Below, one piece after another: positions 5,855 to 9,609 of a stretch of 9,609 nt of DNA. This DNA comes from JANPJV01 sp031425695 (lineage in GTDB: Bacteria; Pseudomonadota; Gammaproteobacteria; Xanthomonadales; SZUA-5). Within the stretch, counting starts at the first letter, position 1; each line of letters begins with the position of its first letter. The notes beneath the pieces were generated by a model, which worked only from the letters and a program-made list of their open reading frames with translations, was not told the DNA's origin and ran no database searches. The position numbers and the translations under genes are program-made. The DNA lies in contig JANPJV010000122.1 of assembly GCA_031425695.1 (NCBI GenBank), positions 1 to 9,609 on the forward strand, given 5' to 3'.

Positions 5855-6526
5855 ATGATCACCGTCCACCACCTCAACAACTCACGCTCGCAGCGCATTC
5901 TCTGGCTGCTCGAGGAGCTCGGCGCCGAATACACGGTCAAGCGCTACGAGCGCGACGCCAAGACCATGCTGGCGCCGCCCGAGCTCAAGGACGTGCACCC
6001 GCTCGGCAAGTCTCCGGTGATCGTCGATGGCAAGCAGACGCTCGCAGAATCAGGCGCGATCATTGAATTCCTGGCCGACAAGTACGGGCAGGAGCAAGGG
6101 CTTGCACCGGCAGCGGACAGCGCCGAGCGTGTGCGCTACCTGTATTGGCTGCACTACGCCGAAGGCTCGGCGATGCCGCCGATGCTGATGAGCCTGATCA
6201 TGTCGAAGATCAAGTCCGCGCCGATGCCCTTCTTCGCGCGCCCGATCGCGCGCGGCATCGCCGACAAGGCCATGAGCAGCTTCATCGGCCCCCAGATCAA
6301 ACTGCACATGGGTTTCATGAACGACGAGCTCGGCAAGCATCCCTGGTTCGTTGCGAAGAAGTTCACCGCCGCCGACATCCAGATGAGCTTCCCCATCGAA
6401 GCCGCCGCCGCCCGCGCCGGCCTCGACAAGTACCCGCACCTGAAAGCCTGGCTGGAGAAAATCCAATCCCGCCCCGCCTACAAGCGCGCCCTCGAAAAGG
6501 GCGGGCCGTATGAGCTGATGAAGTAG
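5855..6526 (+). CDS. Glutathione S-transferase family protein, Gtt1-like (223 aa)
   Basis: This is a cytosolic GST fold. Residues 1-78 are the thioredoxin-like glutathione-binding domain, with Ser10 in LNNSRSQRILWLLEEL as the likely catalytic serine, the cis-proline Pro54 in HPLGKSPVI and the Glu65-Ser66 pair (AESGAI) that contacts the gamma-glutamyl group. Residues about 88-215 are the helical domain, with FTAADIQMSFP (170-180) as the N-cap motif with Asp174. The N-terminal pattern (RSQRILWLLEEL, APPELK..HPLGKSP) resembles yeast Gtt1 as I remember it. The real substrate (electrophile or peroxide) cannot be told. Length is normal. The ATG at 5855 has only a weak GGGG before it. The gene is convergent with fadD and ends beside the left arm of element B. 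Confidence 0.93.
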   Translation: MITVHHLNNSRSQRILWLLEELGAEYTVKRYERDAKTMLAPPELKDVHPLGKSPVIVDGKQTLAESGAIIEFLADKYGQEQGLAPAADSAERVRYLYWLHYAEGSAMPPMLMSLIMSKIKSAPMPFFARPIARGIADKAMSSFIGPQIKLHMGFMNDELGKHPWFVAKKFTAADIQMSFPIEAAAARAGLDKYPHLKAWLEKIQSRPAYKRALEKGGPYELMK

Positions 6527-6540
6527 GCGGGGAAAAAGCG

Positions 6541-6787
6541 GGACGGGAAGGAAGCGAAGGAACAGCAGAAAGGAAGCGAAGGAAAGCGACGGATCGCAGG
6601 GTCTTGTCGCGCAAATATTGCGAGATCTGGCTCTAATCTCAGGCTCGCCGCGAAGCCCGCGCCGCGACGATCACAAACGGATGCGCTATCCATGGCAACT
6701 GGGACATCCTTAATCCTTCGCTTCCCTTCGCTTCCCTTCGCTTCCCTTCGCTTCCTTTCTGCTTCTCTTCGCTTCCTTCCCTCCCGC
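6541..6787. repeat. Large inverted-repeat element B with decamer arms
   Basis: The left arm (6541-6594) holds GGGAAGGAAGCGAAGG, AGCAGAAAGGAAGCGAAGG and AAAGCGACGG. The right arm (6715-6787) is its inverted counterpart: four perfect tandem copies of CCTTCGCTTC at 6715-6754, then CTTTCTGCTTCTCTTCGCTTCC and CTCCCGCTC. The order GGGAAGGAAGCGAAG, AGCAGAAAGG and AAGCGAAGG is kept in both arms, so the arms are homologous. About 120 bases lie between them, with no credible gene. The element fills the gap between the convergent ends of the GST (6526) and fadD (6810). Confidence 0.8.
6607..6625. repeat. Palindrome in the centre of element B
   Basis: TCGCGCAAATATTGCGAGA is a 19-base dyad with one mismatch pair; its core CGCAA-ATA-TTGCG is perfect. 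It is an AT-centred palindrome of the kind bound by dimeric regulators, but it lies between two gene 3' ends, so a promoter role is not obvious. Confidence 0.4.
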
Positions 6788-6809
6788 TCTTATTGCAGTT
6801 CGCTACGGC

Positions 6810-8480
6810 TCAGCGCAGTTCCCGCCGCAAGATTTTCCCGACCGGGCTCTTGGGCAATGAGTCGCGGAACTCCACGGTCCGGGGCTGTTTGTACCCAGTC
6901 AAGTGGGTGCGGCAGTGGGCGCGGATGTCTTCTTCGGTGAGTTTGGGATCCTTGCGGACGACGACCAGCTTGACGGCTTCGCCGGTCTTGTCGTTGGGCA
7001 CGCCGACGGCGGCGGCTTCGAGGACGCCGGGGTGCAGGGCGACGACGTCTTCGATTTCGTTGGGGAAGACGTTGAAGCCGGAGACGAGAATCATGTCCTT
7101 GCGGCGGTCGAGCAGGAACAGGTAGTCGCGCTCGCCACGCTTGGCGATGTCGCCGGAGCGGAACCAGCCGCCGGGGAAAAACGCTTCGCTGGTTTCATCG
7201 GGGCGCTGCCAATAGCCGCTGGTGACCTGCAGGCCGCGCACACAGAGCTCGCCGGATTCGCCGAGCTTGACCTCGTCGCCGGCCTCGTCGCGCAGGCTGA
7301 TCTCGACGCCAGGCATGGGCAGGCCGATCGAGCCGACCGGGTTGGGACTGTCCCAGCGGTTGACGGTGATCCCGGCGCTGGTCTCCGACAGGCCGTACAT
7401 CTCGACCACGTCCTTGCCCGTCACCTGCTTCCACTTCTCGGCCGTCGCGCGGCGCAGCGCGGTGCCGCCCTGCATCGAGAGCTTGAGGCCGGAGAAATCG
7501 AGCTTGGCGAAATCGGGCGCGTTGAGCAGCGCGTCATAGAGCGTGTTCACGCCAGAAAAGATCGCCGGCTTGTAGTCGGCGAAATGCTGGATAAGCCCTG
7601 GGATATCACGCGGATTGGTGATCAGGACGCCGTGCATGCCGTGCACCCAGGCGTAGGTCATGTTGGTGAAAGCGGCGATGTGATACAGCGGCAGGCTGAT
7701 CAACGCGACGTCCTTTTCCGGCTCGAGTGCATGGCCCAGCCACTGTTCGCACGCGGCTACGTTTGCCATCAGCGCCGTGTGCGCGAGCGCGGCCCCCTTC
7801 GATACGCCGGTGGTGCCGCCGGTGTACTGCAGTTGCACGGTTTCATCCGGCTTGCCGTCAGTGACCACCGCGGGCTTGGCTGCGCCCCGCGTGAGCGCCT
7901 GGTTCCAGCCGATCGAATTCTCGAGCCGATACGACGGGACCAGTTTCTTGACGTACTTGAGCATGAAGTTGACCAGCCACGATTTCGGCCAGTCCAGCGC
8001 ATCGCCCACGCCGGTGGTGATTACCTGGCGCACCTTGGTCTCGTTCAGGGACTCGGCCACGACGCTGCAGAAATTCTCCAGCGCGATGAGCACGACCGAC
8101 CCGGAATCGGCCAGCTGGTGCCGCAGCTCGCGCGGCGTGTACAGCGGATTGATCAGCACCGCGATCAGGTTGGCGCGCTGCACGCCGAGCAGCGCAATCG
8201 GGAACTGCAGCACGTTCGGCATCATGATCGCGACCCGTTCGCCGCGCGCAAGGCGCAGATCGTGGATCAGGTAACTGGCCAGTTGCGCGCTCAAGCGATC
8301 GATATCGCCGTAGCTCAGCGTCTTCTTGAGATTGGTGAACGCCGGCCGCGCTGCATTTTTCTGGCACGCCGCAATCAGCATCTGCGGCAGTGACTGCCCG
8401 GTGTCGATTCCATTCGTGGCGACATTGAAGAACTTCGGTTGCTTGAGCGGCGAGTTCGTCCCTTCCGCAAACTTAGCCAT
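6810..8480 (-). CDS. fadD: Long-chain-fatty-acid--CoA ligase, FadD family (556 aa)
   Basis: This is an ANL-superfamily adenylating enzyme that activates fatty acids to acyl-CoA at the inner face of the membrane. Motifs: the P-loop YTGGTTGVSKGA (219-230), MYGLSET (361-367), GWFRSGDIA (438-446), DRRKDMILVSGFNVFPNEIE (458-477, hinge and start of the C-terminal domain) and SPVGKILRREL (545-555), whose Lys549 is the expected catalytic lysine. Length is close to E. coli FadD (561 aa) and nothing is missing. The ATG at 8480 has AGGGG six bases upstream. It follows the GntR gene on the same strand by 165 bp, with element A copy 3 between them. It may be cotranscribed with that regulator. A medium-chain or aryl-CoA ligase is possible but less likely. 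Confidence 0.93.
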   Translation of the reverse strand: MAKFAEGTNSPLKQPKFFNVATNGIDTGQSLPQMLIAACQKNAARPAFTNLKKTLSYGDIDRLSAQLASYLIHDLRLARGERVAIMMPNVLQFPIALLGVQRANLIAVLINPLYTPRELRHQLADSGSVVLIALENFCSVVAESLNETKVRQVITTGVGDALDWPKSWLVNFMLKYVKKLVPSYRLENSIGWNQALTRGAAKPAVVTDGKPDETVQLQYTGGTTGVSKGAALAHTALMANVAACEQWLGHALEPEKDVALISLPLYHIAAFTNMTYAWVHGMHGVLITNPRDIPGLIQHFADYKPAIFSGVNTLYDALLNAPDFAKLDFSGLKLSMQGGTALRRATAEKWKQVTGKDVVEMYGLSETSAGITVNRWDSPNPVGSIGLPMPGVEISLRDEAGDEVKLGESGELCVRGLQVTSGYWQRPDETSEAFFPGGWFRSGDIAKRGERDYLFLLDRRKDMILVSGFNVFPNEIEDVVALHPGVLEAAAVGVPNDKTGEAVKLVVVRKDPKLTEEDIRAHCRTHLTGYKQPRTVEFRDSLPKSPVGKILRRELR

Positions 8481-8547
8481 GGCGCGCCCCTGTCCCCGAG
8501 ATGTTCACAGTCTGCTGACAAAACGTGGGCGCGTCGAGAGTGGGAGC

Positions 8548-8640
8548 GGTTTCGGTTTCGGCTTTCGGTTTCGGAAAAGGCGAACGCGGCCGACGGCGTT
8601 TTTTGCGTCACACCGACAACCGAAACCGACAACCGAAACC
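8548..8640. repeat. Hairpin-forming dispersed element A, copy 3
   Basis: The left arm (8548-8582) is GGTTTCGGTTTCGGC, then TTTCGGTTTCGGAAAAGGCG. The right arm (8612-8640) is ACCGACAACCGAAACC then GACAACCGAAACC. The centre holds GCGGCCGACGGCG, matching the GGCCGC centre of copies 1 and 2, and the GGAAAAGGC after the left arm parallels their GGAAAGAGC. It is separated from the gntR stop codon (8646-8648) by ATGCT, just as copy 2 is separated from its neighbouring stop by T. Confidence 0.75.
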
Positions 8641-8645
8641 ATGCT

Positions 8646-9425
8646 TCACCTTTTCCCGCTCACCATGACATCGTCCGCCGACAGCTTCATGTGGTACTGG
8701 AAGCGGTCGGGACGGTAGACGCCGACCAGGTAGTCGATCGGCCGGTTGCGCTGGTCGCAGGCGATGCGGGTGACCTGCAGCAAAGGATCGCCGGCGCGCA
8801 CCATCAGGCGCTGGGCGAGCGTGCTGTCGGCGGCGACGGCAGAGATCACCTGATCGACTTCCTTGAGATGGATGCCCAGGCGCCGGAACAGGTCGATGCG
8901 GCTGGAGGTCTTGAGACCCTCCTGCGTCAAGCCGGTGCCGATCAGGATGGTCCAGCTGGTGTAGTGCGCGAACGCGAGGCCTTCGCTCAGGCGCACGCGG
9001 ATGGCGCGGTCGACCTGCACCTCGGGTCCCAGGCGCAGCGCGTCGGCAACTTGCGGAGGCGGGATCACGCGCGCGAACTCGATCAGCTTGACCTGGGTCT
9101 CGCGGCCCATGACGGCGAGGCTTTCCAGCATGTTGTTGAGCGGCGCACGCAGGACCTTGGGCTCGTACTTGAAGGTCACATGGGTGCCACGGCCGCGGTG
9201 GCGCGAAACGAAGCCTTCCGCTTCCAGGTCATCCAGCGCGCGCTTGACGGTGATGCGCGAGATGTTGAAGTACGCCGCAATCTCCTTTTCCGCCGGCAAC
9301 AGCATGCCCTGGCGCAGATCGCCACCCTCGATCTTGCGCTTCACCACCACGTACAGCTGGTGGTAGAGCGGCGATGGCTGGTCCGGCGCCAGATTGGCCC
9401 GGTCGTCGGCATTGAAGACGCGCAT
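8646..9425 (-). CDS. GntR-family transcriptional regulator, HutC/UTRA type (259 aa)
   Basis: Residues about 18-85 are the GntR winged helix-turn-helix: PLYHQLYVVVKRKIEGGDL, LLPAEKEIAAYFNISRITVK, RALDDLEAEGFVSRHRGRGT (the last part is the wing). Residues about 100-250 are a UTRA ligand-binding domain with FAHYTSWTI (152-160) and the typical closing PLLQVTRIACDQRNRPIDYL (214-233) and YRPDRFQYHM (237-246). Family members bind small molecules (sugars, amino acids, acyl compounds) and usually act as repressors. The effector here is unknown. The fadD gene directly downstream suggests fatty acid or acyl-CoA control. The start ATG 9425 has only a distant AAGGA (about 16 bases away), so translation initiation is weakly supported. 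A 12-bp palindrome lies 40 bases upstream. Confidence 0.92.
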   Translation of the reverse strand: MRVFNADDRANLAPDQPSPLYHQLYVVVKRKIEGGDLRQGMLLPAEKEIAAYFNISRITVKRALDDLEAEGFVSRHRGRGTHVTFKYEPKVLRAPLNNMLESLAVMGRETQVKLIEFARVIPPPQVADALRLGPEVQVDRAIRVRLSEGLAFAHYTSWTILIGTGLTQEGLKTSSRIDLFRRLGIHLKEVDQVISAVAADSTLAQRLMVRAGDPLLQVTRIACDQRNRPIDYLVGVYRPDRFQYHMKLSADDVMVSGKR

Positions 9426-9464
9426 CGGTTAAGGGTTTACGTCCTTCCCTTTGGTCCAGGAGAC

Positions 9465-9476
9465 AAGCCTAGGCTT
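9465..9476. promoter_or_regulatory. Perfect 12-bp palindrome upstream of gntR, candidate operator
   Basis: AAGCCTAGGCTT is a perfect dyad 40-51 bases before the gntR start codon, where an autoregulatory GntR operator could lie. The flanks (ACAAGCCTAGGCTTTTGT) extend the symmetry only partly. A second looser dyad, GGAT-ACGC-ATCC, follows at 9486-9497. No link to a known GntR site was established. Confidence 0.35.
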
Positions 9477-9530
9477 TTGTGGGTCGGATACGCATCCGCA
9501 TGGGGAAAATTGACGCTTGCATATTCTCTT

Positions 9531-9549
9531 GGTGGGTCTGCGCTGCGCG
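9531..9549 (+). repeat. REP-like element D, copy 3
   Basis: GGTGGGTCTGCGCTGCGCG matches the shared core of the copies at 1-24 and 5740-5773. Here the second half of the palindrome has diverged (followed by TGGGTGAGAC), so it does not form the same full stem. Confidence 0.6.
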
Positions 9550-9556
9550 TGGGTGA

Positions 9557-9593
9557 GACGGCGCCGCCAGGACGCGCAGCGTCCTGCGCCGTC
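9557..9593. repeat. Strong bulged hairpin
   Basis: GACGGCG pairs with CGCCGTC and, inside a one-sided CCGC bulge, CAGGACGC pairs perfectly with GCGTCCTG around a GCA loop. No T-run follows on either strand, so it resembles the GC-rich repeat hairpins of this window more than a classical terminator. It could serve the unseen gene to the right. Confidence 0.6.
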
Positions 9594-9609
9594 AAACGCC
9601 CGAGGCCAG

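Larger units (their letters stand above)
9426..9609. other. Non-coding right end of window
   Basis: No credible ORF is seen here. The stretch holds the presumed gntR promoter and palindrome, element D copy 3 and a strong hairpin at 9557-9593. The presence of repeats suggests the 3' end of another gene lies just beyond the window edge. Confidence 0.5.

Noticed and set aside
6478..6693. 71-aa minus-strand open frame between the GST and fadD
   Set aside because: It is translated repeat arm and spacer of element B, without a supporting ribosome binding site or recognisable sequence.
6903..8393. 496-aa open frame on the plus strand
   Set aside because: It is antisense to fadD, whose motifs are complete. 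Composition is that of a shadow frame.

Overview
The window is high-GC bacterial chromosomal DNA. Its ordinary housekeeping and lipid genes look gammaproteobacterial, most likely Xanthomonadales/Lysobacterales. That placement rests on my recollection of protein families (PurB followed by a RoxA/YcfD-type cupin, a VLCAD-like acyl-CoA dehydrogenase, a Gtt1-like GST) and on the many palindromic intergenic repeats; no search was run. No phage, plasmid, CRISPR, transposase, tRNA or rRNA gene is visible.

Layout. Left half, minus strand, read right to left: a small secreted repeat protein (4816-5136), purB (3204-4562), a roxA-type ribosomal oxygenase (2029-3204, overlapping the purB stop codon) and a VLCAD-like acyl-CoA dehydrogenase (40-1815). 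Divergent from the secreted protein, on the plus strand: an unrecognised 154-aa protein (5247-5711) and a glutathione S-transferase (5855-6526). Convergent with the GST, on the minus strand: a GntR/UTRA regulator (8646-9425) followed by a FadD-type long-chain acyl-CoA ligase (6810-8480). Bases 9426-9609 hold no gene.

Function. fadD (fatty acid activation) and the acyl-CoA dehydrogenase (first oxidation step) would act in sequence in beta-oxidation. The GntR regulator upstream of fadD may sense a related metabolite, but its effector cannot be read from the sequence. purB and roxA are probably translationally coupled, linking purine synthesis with hydroxylation of ribosomal protein uL16.

The two notable things are these. 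(1) The 106-aa secreted protein carries six SF[PA][DG] motifs about 11 residues apart and matches what I remember of the 7_1 'septoil knot' family, the most complex protein knot reported. (2) Every gene 3' end that is not overlapped by the next gene is followed by a palindromic repeat. There are four kinds: a ~95-100 bp element with arms of GGTTTCGGTTGTCGG-type repeats (three copies), a large inverted pair with CCTTCGCTTC decamer arms, a BIME-like REP pair, and a GT(A/G)GGTCTGCGC element (three copies). The only clear 5'-to-5' gap (5137-5246) has none.
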